Assembly: GCA_050700355.1 (NCBI GenBank)
Contig: JBOHHE010000428.1
Span: 31,977-95,976, forward strand
Length of the DNA: 64,000 nucleotides
Direction: 5' to 3'
Source: GCA-003244245 sp050700355
GTDB lineage: Bacteria; Actinomycetota; Actinomycetes; Mycobacteriales; Pseudonocardiaceae
The notes below the pieces were generated by a model that was given only the letters and a program-made list of their open reading frames with translations, was not told the origin of the DNA and did not search any database. The position numbers and the translations under genes were made by a program. Each line of letters opens with the position of its first letter. Position 1 is the stretch's first letter. This document shows, piece by piece, positions 35,612-43,676 of the stretch.

Positions 35612-36128
35612 ACACCCCGGGGTTGTGCCAGATCCCCTGTTCGGTTCCTGGCTGCCGGAGCGAGCGGTCATGAAGTCGAACGTGGAGCTGGGGCCGATCA
35701 ATGTCTCGGTCGAGGAGCTCGCCGGGATTGACTTGGTGATTTCGGGGGAGCGGGTGACGCCGACAGAGGCGGTGCGTCAGCTGATCCGTGTAGGCGCTGT
35801 GACGTATCGGGCTCTCGCGGCGGGGCATGTGGTGGTGGTGCTCAGCGACGGTGAGCGGCCGCGGCGGCTGCGACTTACCGAGCCACCGTGTCAGCTTCTG
35901 GTGGAGCAGTGCGCGGGCGAGCGGGGTGTGAAGGGGCTGGCGGGGTTGGGATTACTGCCGGCGGAGTTGGGTGCCGACCAGGCCGCCAACGCCTTGGAGT
36001 TGCTGGACGCGCTGGGGCTTAACGTCGCGGAGTTGACCGTGCGGGAGCTGGCCATCGTCGTCTGTTTGGCGGCGGAGGAGCTGGCCACGGTGGTATGTCT
36101 GGCTGGGCTGATCCGGAGGTCGCGGTGA
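35589..36128 (+). CDS. Hypothetical protein
   Basis: 179 residues from ATG 35589 (in-frame GTG 35580 and ATG 35670 possible). Leucine- and valine-rich: NVELGPINVSVEELAGIDLV, then VTPTEAVRQLIRVGAVTYRA and repeats VRELAIVVCLAAEELATVVC. No signal peptide. Overlaps the previous gene by 23 bp. Confidence 0.45.
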   Translation: MLIQERHEHPGVVPDPLFGSWLPERAVMKSNVELGPINVSVEELAGIDLVISGERVTPTEAVRQLIRVGAVTYRALAAGHVVVVLSDGERPRRLRLTEPPCQLLVEQCAGERGVKGLAGLGLLPAELGADQAANALELLDALGLNVAELTVRELAIVVCLAAEELATVVCLAGLIRRSR

Positions 36129-36196
36129 GCGCCGCGGTGGGGTCTAGCTGGCGCGAGTTCGTGATGGTGTCGGCGGGTATGGAGTGGTTGCGGTGA
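36125..36196 (+). CDS. 23-residue peptide gene
   Basis: GTG 36125 lies in the previous stop and its own TGA (36194-36196) lies in the next start (GTGA on both sides). Product MSAAVGSSWREFVMVSAGME then WLR. Double coupling is the only support; it may be a translational relay rather than a functional peptide. Confidence 0.35.
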   Translation: MSAAVGSSWREFVMVSAGMEWLR

Positions 36197-36399
36197 ACTC
36201 GGAGCCGGCGCCGCGCAAGGGTGATCGAGTGATCGATCGGCGCGATCGTCCCGGGCTCGTGGTCGGTCCGGACCCGACCTTGTTCCCGCGCCCGACCAGC
36301 GTGTTTGTCACCTTCGATCAGAGTCGGCGCACGGTGCTGGTCGCTGTCAGCGAGCTGCGCGTCACTCATTTTGGGGGTGGGTATGAGTCCCGGACGTAA
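36193..36399 (+). CDS. Small hypothetical protein
   Basis: 68 residues from GTG 36193. KGDRVIDRRDRPGLVVGPDP, SVFVTFDQSRRTVLVAVSEL form a compact SH3-like strand pattern often seen in phage and plasmid proteins. Coupled to the 23-residue frame. Confidence 0.5.
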   Translation: MNSEPAPRKGDRVIDRRDRPGLVVGPDPTLFPRPTSVFVTFDQSRRTVLVAVSELRVTHFGGGYESRT

Positions 36400-36940
36400 G
36401 GAGGGCCGTCGGGTGGGGCGCCACCGGATGCCCCGGTACCCGGCACCGCGCGATGCCGCGTTGTTGGTCGTGTTGTTGGTGGTTCTGGTGGCCGCGGTGG
36501 CTGCGTGTGCGCTGGTGGTCTACGGGCCTGTGGGCGCGTTGATGACGCTCACCCTTATGTCCTGGAGGAGGTATCCCATGTCTGGTCCAGGTGTGAGCGA
36601 TCCCGGCTCACCACCGGAGCGGGTCACGGAGCTGACACTGCTCGAGCGCATCGTCGCGGGCAGTCTCAGCGACCGCGAACGGGTCAAGGTGGCAGCGTTG
36701 GTGGGCAAAGCGATCGCGGCGACGCGCACGTCGGCGTGGGAGCCGGTCGGTCAGCAGGTAAGTGCGCTCCTGGAAGCGGTACCGCCGCCCGCCGTGCCCG
36801 CGCCCGATCCACGCGAGCGCGCCGATCATGGGGTGTCCCGGGGCGAGTTTGATCCGGCGCGGATGGTGGGCATCGCCGTTCTGATCATCCTCGCGATGCT
36901 AGGCGTCGTCGCGGTCGCCGTCGGGATGGGGATCTGGTGA
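36383..36940 (+). CDS. Membrane protein with internal start; paralogue of 33218/34587 products
   Basis: 185 residues from ATG 36383. Basic head, helix LLVVLLVVLVAAVAACALVV, then at ATG 36578 a very strong GGAGGAGG ribosome site precedes MSGPGVSDPGSPPERVTELT, a helical module (LERIVAGSLSDRERVKVAAL) and a C-terminal helix VGIAVLIILAMLGVVAVAVG. The first part matches the separate 51-residue protein at 34587 and the second the tail of 33218. Two products, long and short, are likely. Confidence 0.55.
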   Translation: MSPGRKEGRRVGRHRMPRYPAPRDAALLVVLLVVLVAAVAACALVVYGPVGALMTLTLMSWRRYPMSGPGVSDPGSPPERVTELTLLERIVAGSLSDRERVKVAALVGKAIAATRTSAWEPVGQQVSALLEAVPPPAVPAPDPRERADHGVSRGEFDPARMVGIAVLIILAMLGVVAVAVGMGIW

Positions 36941-37074
36941 CCGGGTCCACGCTGTACGAGCGGATCGCGCTGCGTCGCGTCCACGCGCGGCGCTACACCG
37001 AGCTGGGCGCGCGGGAGCAGACTCCCCATCCGGTGTGCGAGGCCTCGACCGACAGCCGGTACGGCACACCATGA
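36937..37074 (+). CDS. 45-residue hypothetical protein
   Basis: GTG 36937 (GTGA overlap) to TGA 37072-37074. Product MTGSTLYERIALRRVHARRY then TELGAREQTPHPVCEAST. Basic and helical; its stop overlaps the next ATG. Unknown. Confidence 0.4.
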   Translation: MTGSTLYERIALRRVHARRYTELGAREQTPHPVCEASTDSRYGTP

Positions 37075-37344
37075 CCCGGCGGCGCCCGAAGAGTAAGGCG
37101 GCGCGGGGTCTGGAGACCTGGCGGATCGTCTACCTCGACCGCCGCTCCCACGCGCCGCGTCAGGAGATCAAAGTCGACGTGCGTCGTGGTGAAGTGATCG
37201 ATGAGGATTACACGGCGGCGATGGTCGCAGCGCGGACCACGACGGCGCTTAGCGACGTCGTCATCGTCAAGGTGATCTGCCCCCATGCCACGCCGATCCC
37301 CTCGTGCTGCGCCGTGTCCACCCCCGAACCCCCAGGAGCATTTC

Positions 37345-37355
<11 letters not shown>
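37071..37355 (+). CDS. Hypothetical protein
   Basis: 94 residues from ATG 37071. A basic start (MTRRRPKSKAARGLETWRIV) and VDVRRGEVIDEDYTAAMVAA suggest a small mixed alpha/beta fold. The Cys/Pro-rich end (PSCCAVSTPEPPG) overlaps the next gene by 11 bp. Confidence 0.45.
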
Positions 37356-37512
<157 letters not shown>

Positions 37513-37563
37513 CCGGCCGGGCCCCACGCCATGAACACCTCTGAACTTGCAGGAGAAGCATGA

Positions 37564-38017
37564 ATGCCTCGGACAGTGGGCCGGGCGGTCGACGCGGTGA
37601 GTCGGGCTGCGTATGAGGCGGCCCTGGAGGTGGGGCGGGGGGCGTTGCTGGCGATGTGTCGCGGCGACGCGGCCGAAGCCAGTCGGGTGGTTGGGGACTT
37701 CCTCGGCCCGGCGAACATCGTGGCGGCGAACATCGTGGTGCGCACCGGCCGGTACAACGCTTTGCTGTCGGTGCTGCTGTGCCTGGCTGTCGGTGCTGCT
37801 GTGCCTGGGTGCCGAGGCCGCCCGCGAGCTCGCTGGGTGCCAGCCGGGTGAGGCGCTTGGGATCTTGGACCCGGCGACGTCTGCGGCGCGGCGGGCGGTG
37901 ATGGCCGCGGTCGGGTGCCTGGCCAGCGGTGATCCTTCGGCGGCGCGACCTGGCGTGAGGGAGTGGGTGGGTTTCCGGGGTGCTCGACTGGCATTGGTCG
38001 TGCTGGTCACCGGCTGA
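37564..38017 (+). pseudogene. Helical hypothetical protein broken by a 22-bp tandem duplication
   Basis: ATG 37564 (AGGAG upstream) gives MPRTVGRAVDAVSRAAYEAA and ASRVVGDFLGPANIVAANIV up to LLSVLLCL, then the frame is lost at the duplication 37764-37807. Deleting one copy restores GAEAARELAGCQPGEALGIL, AARRAVMAAVGCLAS to TGA 38015-38017, about 143 residues. Function unknown. Confidence 0.6.
37764..37807 (+). repeat. Exact 22-bp tandem duplication
   Basis: 37764-37785 is repeated without change at 37786-37807. 22 is not a multiple of 3, which explains the frameshift in the host gene. Confidence 0.92.
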
Positions 38018-38055
38018 TAGGGCTCATTTGAATTCAGAGCGAGGAGCTGTGTGTA

Positions 38056-38340
38056 GTGGTCATTGAGAACCCTTTCGGAGGCTGGCAGGTGGGCTGGCTC
38101 GGCGTCGGGGACGGTGTGCCGTTGTCGGTGCTGGTGCAGGCCGCGCTGACCGGCACCGTTGACGATCGGATTCCCGAGCACGCCGAAGGTCTGTTCGACG
38201 CGCTAACCGATAACCGAGCTACGGCGGTCCGGCGGCTGATCGGTTACGGCGACTTCGTGTACAAATCGATCAAAGATCAGGGAGCGACCGTCATCGTCCG
38301 CGCCGACGACGGAACAGAACGCGAGGTTGTCCTCGTTTAG
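38056..38340 (+). CDS. ENPFGGWQV-family protein
   Basis: 94 residues from GTG 38056, GAGGAG upstream. VIENPFGGWQVGWLGVGDG, VPLSVLVQAAL, an acidic helix (DDRIPEHAEGLFDALTDNR) and ATVIVRADDGTEREVVLV. Last gene of the plus-strand train and full-length relative of 37345. Family role unknown. Confidence 0.55.
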   Translation: MVIENPFGGWQVGWLGVGDGVPLSVLVQAALTGTVDDRIPEHAEGLFDALTDNRATAVRRLIGYGDFVYKSIKDQGATVIVRADDGTEREVVLV

Positions 38341-38360
38341 CTCGGTCTGACATGGCCGGG

Positions 38361-38644
38361 TCAGACGATAGGCTTTGGATCCGGCTCTGGTTTGGGTGGC
38401 GGGGTGGCCTCACCGGGCGCCGAGTTCGTCCGGTAGGCCAGAACCGCGGCGGTGGTCGCCAGGCCCCCGGCGTCGGTCAGGCGCCGTCCCAAATCGAGCA
38501 GGAAGTCGATTTCATCCTGCAGATCCCGGGGGACGTATTTCTCGTTAGTTCGGACAGATCGTCGATCGTTTCGTGTTCGTTGACGTACTTCTTGAGTGTT
38601 TCGATCTTCTCACGGAACACGTTTAATGCTGTCGAGAGGTGCAT
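38361..38644 (-). pseudogene. Small phage protein, frame change near 38545
   Basis: ATG 38644 (AGAAAGG upstream) gives MHLSTALNVFREKIETLKKY and HETIDDLSEL, then meaningful sequence is in the -1 frame: NEKYVPRDLQDEIDFLLDLG and AVLAYRTNSAPGEATPPPKP to TGA 38363-38361. It follows the endolysin by about 30 bp. Either one base is missing or a -1 shift is used; no classical slippery site is seen. About 94 residues if joined. Confidence 0.45.
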
Positions 38645-38674
38645 GTTTCTACCTTTCTCCGAGTGAAGCTAGGT

Positions 38675-39535
38675 TCAGCTTCGGTCATTGTCGGGATGGG
38701 CCGCCAGCAGCTCGTCGAGCTTGCTGTCCAGCACTTTCAATGCCGCTTCAAGGTCGGTGCGGAGTTGCTCTATTCGGCCCTCGGTGGCGGACAGGACGTC
38801 CTGGGCGCGTGGTTTCTGGCCCTGGAAATTCGGAACGGGGTGATTCCAGATGTCGGCTGGGGTCATGGTGTCCTCCTGATCTAGCGCGGCCCAGGTCTGT
38901 GGGCCGACGATGGCGTCGACGGTGAGCCCGTGACGACGTTGGAATTCGCGGACCGCGTCGGCGGTGCGGTCGCCGAAGACTCCGTCGACCTCGACTCCCA
39001 GCGCGGTCTGCAGCTCGTGGACCGTTGGGCCGGTGTCGCCGTGGCGCAGCACCGCTTCGCCGGTGACCGGTGGGCCACCGAGACTGAGGCGGGCGGCGGC
39101 GGCCGCGACCGCGCTGGAGCCGGCGTTGATCTCGAAGTGCATCTCGTCCTTGCGGCCGGTGTAGTCCCCACCCCAGCGCACGACCCCACCGCACTCGGTG
39201 AGAATCTCGCGGATCTCGCGGACCTGGGCGGGGCTGAACGTGGCGGTCGCGCCGAGGGGGTGGCGGGGGGCGTTGAGGTCGATCGCGGTGCCGCTGGCGT
39301 GGTTGGACAGCACCGTGCCGCCCCGGATGGGTCGCTCGGCATACCCCCAGTCGTCCAGGGCGCCGCGAGCGTTGTCGATGTCTTCCACGCGCCGGTCGAA
39401 CTGCGCGGCGAGGTAGAGCAGCAGCTCACCCACGACGTCGGTGCGGACCGTCAAGTGCACACCCGTACCGGGCACACGGCGCGAGGCGACCAGGGAGCGG
39501 TCGTTGGCCGGCCAGCCATTCTGGGATCGGGGCAC
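38675..39535 (-). CDS. Endolysin: M15-type peptidase with peptidoglycan-binding domain
   Basis: 286 residues from GTG 39535, chosen for GGAGG 6 bp upstream. The peptidase (NHASGTAIDLNAPRHPLG, then VVRWGGDYTGRKDEMHFEIN) has the His, Asp and His Zn ligands of D-Ala-D-Ala-type M15 enzymes. A PG_binding_1 domain follows (VLRHGDTGPTVHELQTALGV, DGVFGDRTADAVREFQRRHG). C-terminal coiled segment. It cleaves the cell-wall peptide at lysis; no holin is obvious, though the next gene has a membrane helix. Confidence 0.88.
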   Translation of the reverse strand: MPRSQNGWPANDRSLVASRRVPGTGVHLTVRTDVVGELLLYLAAQFDRRVEDIDNARGALDDWGYAERPIRGGTVLSNHASGTAIDLNAPRHPLGATATFSPAQVREIREILTECGGVVRWGGDYTGRKDEMHFEINAGSSAVAAAAARLSLGGPPVTGEAVLRHGDTGPTVHELQTALGVEVDGVFGDRTADAVREFQRRHGLTVDAIVGPQTWAALDQEDTMTPADIWNHPVPNFQGQKPRAQDVLSATEGRIEQLRTDLEAALKVLDSKLDELLAAHPDNDRS

Positions 39536-39548
39536 GTCATCCTCCATT

Positions 39549-40406
39549 TCAGGGGCCGCCGGGGAGCAGCCCGTCCTCGGGTGGCTGTGTGGTCGGCTCC
39601 GTGGTAGTGGTCGGCGGAGTCGAGGTGGGGGCTGGTTGGTCGGTGTGGTGGCACTGGTAGCGGGGAGCGGCCGGGTCGAAGTCCGTCTCGCGCTGGCATG
39701 CGGTGGTGGAACCGTCGGCCTCCTCGACTGTCCAGCCGACCGGTGGCTCACCCCGCGCGCCCGGCTGCCCGTCCGCGCCCTGACACTGGGCGGGCTCGGC
39801 CAGACACGGTGGGGCCTCGCCGGGTGGTCCGGGCTCACCTGCCGGTCCGCGTAGTGCCGCGGCGTTGGCGTGCAGGTAGGCGGTCACCGCAGCGGTGACG
39901 TCCACCTCGGCCGGGCCCGCCGGGGGTGGGGGCAGGGTGGCCAGTGCTGCGGCGACCTGGGCACGCAACTGCTCCGGCGTCGGGACGTCGACCTCGTCGC
40001 GCGCGATCCCGGCCGCCACCTGGGCGGTGGACGCGGCGGCGAGCACGACCGGAGCCGGGGCGGTACCTGGTGCGGGCAGCGCTACGACCTGCAGGCCCCT
40101 GCTCGCCAATTCGGCGTTCGCGGCGAGCCCGAGGTCGTAGGCGTTGCGCGCGATCTGCTCGACGCTGGCGGTCGCGGCCCGCTGCTCCAAGGCCCGCACC
40201 TCGTCGGCGGCCGTGTTGGCCGCGAGTCGCTGGCCCAGCAGGGTGAGCGGGACGGACACGAGCACCGACACGACCAGGGCCGGACCCACGACGGCGGTGG
40301 CGATGATCCCGAGCAGGGAGATCACCCCCAGGGTGATCATCAGCCAGGGTGGCCCCGGGATCGTCGTAGCGTCCACGCCAGCTTCCCTCTCGCTCCTGGT
40401 GCTCAT
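39549..40406 (-). CDS. Membrane protein with collagen-like segment
   Basis: 285 residues from ATG 40406. Two hydrophobic stretches (WLMITLGVISLLGIIATAVV, GPALVVSVLVSVPLTLLG), a helical region, then GPAGEPGPPGEAPP and a Pro/Thr-rich end. Position just upstream of the endolysin would suit a holin or tail-tip/lysis accessory; actinophages often carry collagen-like proteins here. Confidence 0.6.
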   Translation of the reverse strand: MSTRSEREAGVDATTIPGPPWLMITLGVISLLGIIATAVVGPALVVSVLVSVPLTLLGQRLAANTAADEVRALEQRAATASVEQIARNAYDLGLAANAELASRGLQVVALPAPGTAPAPVVLAAASTAQVAAGIARDEVDVPTPEQLRAQVAAALATLPPPPAGPAEVDVTAAVTAYLHANAAALRGPAGEPGPPGEAPPCLAEPAQCQGADGQPGARGEPPVGWTVEEADGSTTACQRETDFDPAAPRYQCHHTDQPAPTSTPPTTTTEPTTQPPEDGLLPGGP

Positions 40407-40927
40407 CCGACTCGGGTGAGTTGGACGTAGGAGCCGCGGCGCAGGGTGGCGAGGGAGGCGTGGGCGGTGTTCTGCGCGAACTTGACCCGGAACGTGGCGG
40501 GTGCTGTGTCGACGTCGATGAACCCGGTCGGGCGCATCGTCAACAGCTGCCCGGCTCCGGCGCCGTGGGCGGTGAGGGTGACGTTGACGAACGCGTCGGT
40601 GGCGGAGTGCACGAGGGAGTTCTGGGTGCCGGTGTTGGCGGGAACCGTCCCCCAGGGGGATATGCGCAGGAAGTCGGTGGCTGATCCGTTGAGGGAGAAA
40701 TCCACCTTGAAATCGGCTAGGGCGTCGGCTGTGTAGAAAGTGCACGCACTGAATATCCATTCGCTGCTGGCGGGCAACGCGAAGCTCAGATAGGTGGAGT
40801 TCTGGAGCGCGGTGGTGTTGTTGGTCTCGTCGGCTTGCTGGTGTTTGGTCCACAGTGTCTCGTCGAATGTGGTGTTCAGCGGGTCGGCTTCGAGTTCTTC
40901 ACCGGCGAGTAGATCGGTGAAGGGCAT
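40403..40927 (-). CDS. Phage virion or tail-fibre-like protein
   Basis: 174 residues, ATG 40927. Beta-rich with many Asn/Thr: DETLWTKHQQADETNNTTAL, ADFKVDFSLNGSATDFLRIS, VRVKFAQNTAHASLATLRRG-like end. Located after the large minor tail gene and overlapping the next by 4 bp, it is probably a tail accessory or receptor-binding part. Confidence 0.5.
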   Translation of the reverse strand: MPFTDLLAGEELEADPLNTTFDETLWTKHQQADETNNTTALQNSTYLSFALPASSEWIFSACTFYTADALADFKVDFSLNGSATDFLRISPWGTVPANTGTQNSLVHSATDAFVNVTLTAHGAGAGQLLTMRPTGFIDVDTAPATFRVKFAQNTAHASLATLRRGSYVQLTRVG

Positions 40928-40940
40928 GTCCGGTCCTCCT

Positions 40941-43676
40941 TCAGGCCAGGGTCGCGCGGCGGGCGAGCCGGACGGGTGTCCCGGCGTCGTGGGATTTGCT
41001 GATCCCGTTGTCGGATCGGACGACGGTGAATGTCTGCGGGCTGGTCGATCCGGTGATATCGGTGACGGTCATCTGTTCTCCATTGATGAGGATGGGGAAG
41101 GGGAACTGGGTGTCGTCGGTGGTCCACAGCGTGCTGCCGGCCACGGTGACGCTGAAAGAGGCGTCGGTGTCGTCGATTCCGATGGTGAGGGTGGAGGTAC
41201 CCGAGGCCAGACGGGACACTCCGTCGTCGAGTGCGATGACGGTCCAGGGTGAGGCCGGAGCCAGGGTGAGCGCCACCCGCCAGCGGTGCGTGGTGATGTG
41301 GTGCGACCAGCCCAACGCGAGCAGATCGACCGGGCCCGGTGGCATCCCCTCGGGTGGGTTGAGCAGCCGGATCACGTCGCCCTGCTGGAGCTCGAGCACC
41401 GGCTGCACCAGGTCGGGGTGGTGTTCCAGCTCGATCTCCAGGACGGAGACGCGGTGTTCGTCGACGGTACCCAGGTGGCGCCGCCACGTGGCTTGATCGC
41501 GTGCCTGGGCATCGGTGGCGAGATTGAGGGTGAGGGAGGCGGGGTGGCGTCCGACACCGTCGGGGTCGTCTCGGGGGTCGTTGACGTTGCGGGGGCCGCT
41601 GGTCTGCACCGCGCGGTAGCTCGACCCACCGGAGCGGGTCACGGTGATGTCGTTCGTGACGCCCTGGTCGTCCAGGGGCGGCGCGAACGGGTTGATCACG
41701 TGCCCGTCGTCCATGTCCAGAGTCAGGACCGGGGCCTGGTTGTAGCGGTCGGCGCGGGGGCGGTAACGCAGGCCGTGACGGTCGCGTTGCTCGCCGAGAA
41801 TCCCGAGATCGACCTGGGTCGCCTCGCCGACCAGGGTGAGCAGTTCGGTGATCTCCTGGGTGCCCAGGAGCGCGGTGTCGGCGGGGTCGGAGGTCATGAC
41901 CAGCGGGATGGACTGTTCCCGCGCCAGGCGGATGAGCCGCTCGCCCACGGGTTCCCCCGCCCACCCGACCAGGGAGTTTCCGATCAGGCCCCAGATCGAG
42001 TGCACGTCGTCATTCAGAATGGTCACGTGACCGTAAGCGGTGGCACTCATTCCGGCGGGATCCCCGAGCCGGATGGTGGTGAATCGACCATAGGTGCTGG
42101 TGTGGGTACCGGAGAGGGCGTTACCCGAGGCGGCGCCCACCTGGAAGGTCGACAGCTGCCAATCGGTGGCGGCGCCGTCCTGCGCCAGCCACAATGACAG
42201 CACGAGGAATTTCCCGTTGACCGCGAAAGCGGAGAAACCGGAATCGAACAGCTGGGTCCTGTTCGCGTCCAGGCCGCGTACCTTCAGACTGCCCGCGGTG
42301 TTGACGGCGATTTCCCACCAGACCACAGCACCGCCGGTGCTCACGGTCATCAGCGCCCGATCGGCGGCGACACCACCGCCTGGGACGGCGACCAGCGCGA
42401 ACACACGCTGATCAACCGCGCCGCTGTAGGCGGGAATAACACCGGTGATAAACCCGACATCGACGGTGGGTAGTGGCGCCGACGCGACGAAGTCACTGAA
42501 ATCGGCCGGGGTCACCGCACCCGACACAGTGAGCACCGACGGGTCATTGGCGAGCCCGGAGGAGAACCGGGTCGCCTCGGCACCGTCTTCCAGCGGGTAA
42601 TAGGCGACCACATTGTCGTCGTCGACCAGATCCCGGAACAACGAAGATCGCACCGGATCCCCGAGGATGCGCAGGATGCCCGCGCCGGTGATCGCGGTCT
42701 GAGCGTCCAGGGTGGATTCATCCCAGCTCGGTGTCCAGGACGCCACCGTGACCGAAGCCAGCAACGACGGGTCGGTGACGTGCGTCAGTCCCTCGATCGT
42801 CCAGCCGCGGCCCGCGCTGTCGGTGAACGCGGTGGCCAGCACGTCCTGGGAACCGAAATCGGGATTGGCCACCACCGACCCGGCGATGCCGTTGCGTACT
42901 TGCAGGGCGTGCACCCGGCCGGTCAGCAGGCCGACGTTGGAGAAGGACGGCCCGCCACCGTGCACCGCCCCGATGCTCACCTCGGCGTCCCCGGCGTCGA
43001 TCGACGTGGTGCCCGCGGTGGTCACCGCGGCGCCCAGCTGTGTCCAGCTGCCACCCAGGCTCGGGGCGGTGTAGAAGGTGACGGTGTGCCCGCCGGCGCC
43101 GTTATTGACGTCGAGGGTGGCCCGCACCGCCAGCCGGGTACTGCCGGCGGGGACCGCGGCGGTGGACGTCCGCACCAGCCGGGCGGCCAGAGTGCCGTCC
43201 GGTGACCAGCTCAACTCCACCAGACCGCTGGCGTGCAGGTGCAGCGCCCAGGAGATGTTGTTGCCGCTCAGGCGCCACTTCGCCGCGGCGATCCGGGTGC
43301 CGCTCGGCCGCCAGGTCCGGGGGGTGAGCTCGATTCGCACGTCGAGATCCCCGGTCACGTCCAGTGACCCGTGATCCGGTGTCCGGGCGTAGGAACCGGG
43401 CACACCCGGCAGCGACAGCGCGGGCTGCGGGTCCGCGATCCGGATCCGCAGCGGCGTGTTCAGCCCGATCTTGCCGAACAGCGGGCACAGCGGGTCTTTC
43501 GGTGAGTAGGACCGGTCGGTGTTGTCCAGGACCAGGCCCACACCGGTGGCCACCGACTCCCCGTGCTCGTCGGGCTGCCCGAACGTCGGGACGGTGATCG
43601 CCGAGCCCATATCGACGTCGCCGGTGATGTCGTGCCACCCGCCGTCGTAGTACAGCTCGACCCTGGCGTCGATCAT
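40941..43676 (-). CDS. Minor tail protein
   Basis: 911 residues. N-terminal ARVELYYDGGWHDITGDVDM is a phage tail module; the central part has LamG/concanavalin-like strands (ELTPRTWRPSGTRIAAAKW, AAPSLGGSWTQLG-like spacing) and the end has RHLGTVDEHRVSVLEIELEH. It follows the tape measure gene with a 4-bp overlap, the standard position of the distal tail/minor tail protein of siphoviruses. Confidence 0.75.
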   Translation of the reverse strand: MIDARVELYYDGGWHDITGDVDMGSAITVPTFGQPDEHGESVATGVGLVLDNTDRSYSPKDPLCPLFGKIGLNTPLRIRIADPQPALSLPGVPGSYARTPDHGSLDVTGDLDVRIELTPRTWRPSGTRIAAAKWRLSGNNISWALHLHASGLVELSWSPDGTLAARLVRTSTAAVPAGSTRLAVRATLDVNNGAGGHTVTFYTAPSLGGSWTQLGAAVTTAGTTSIDAGDAEVSIGAVHGGGPSFSNVGLLTGRVHALQVRNGIAGSVVANPDFGSQDVLATAFTDSAGRGWTIEGLTHVTDPSLLASVTVASWTPSWDESTLDAQTAITGAGILRILGDPVRSSLFRDLVDDDNVVAYYPLEDGAEATRFSSGLANDPSVLTVSGAVTPADFSDFVASAPLPTVDVGFITGVIPAYSGAVDQRVFALVAVPGGGVAADRALMTVSTGGAVVWWEIAVNTAGSLKVRGLDANRTQLFDSGFSAFAVNGKFLVLSLWLAQDGAATDWQLSTFQVGAASGNALSGTHTSTYGRFTTIRLGDPAGMSATAYGHVTILNDDVHSIWGLIGNSLVGWAGEPVGERLIRLAREQSIPLVMTSDPADTALLGTQEITELLTLVGEATQVDLGILGEQRDRHGLRYRPRADRYNQAPVLTLDMDDGHVINPFAPPLDDQGVTNDITVTRSGGSSYRAVQTSGPRNVNDPRDDPDGVGRHPASLTLNLATDAQARDQATWRRHLGTVDEHRVSVLEIELEHHPDLVQPVLELQQGDVIRLLNPPEGMPPGPVDLLALGWSHHITTHRWRVALTLAPASPWTVIALDDGVSRLASGTSTLTIGIDDTDASFSVTVAGSTLWTTDDTQFPFPILINGEQMTVTDITGSTSPQTFTVVRSDNGISKSHDAGTPVRLARRATLA

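Noticed and set aside
38352..38666. 104-codon plus frame after the small-gene train
   Set aside because: Opposite the minus-strand phage gene at 38361-38644, which has a ribosome site and coherent sequence.
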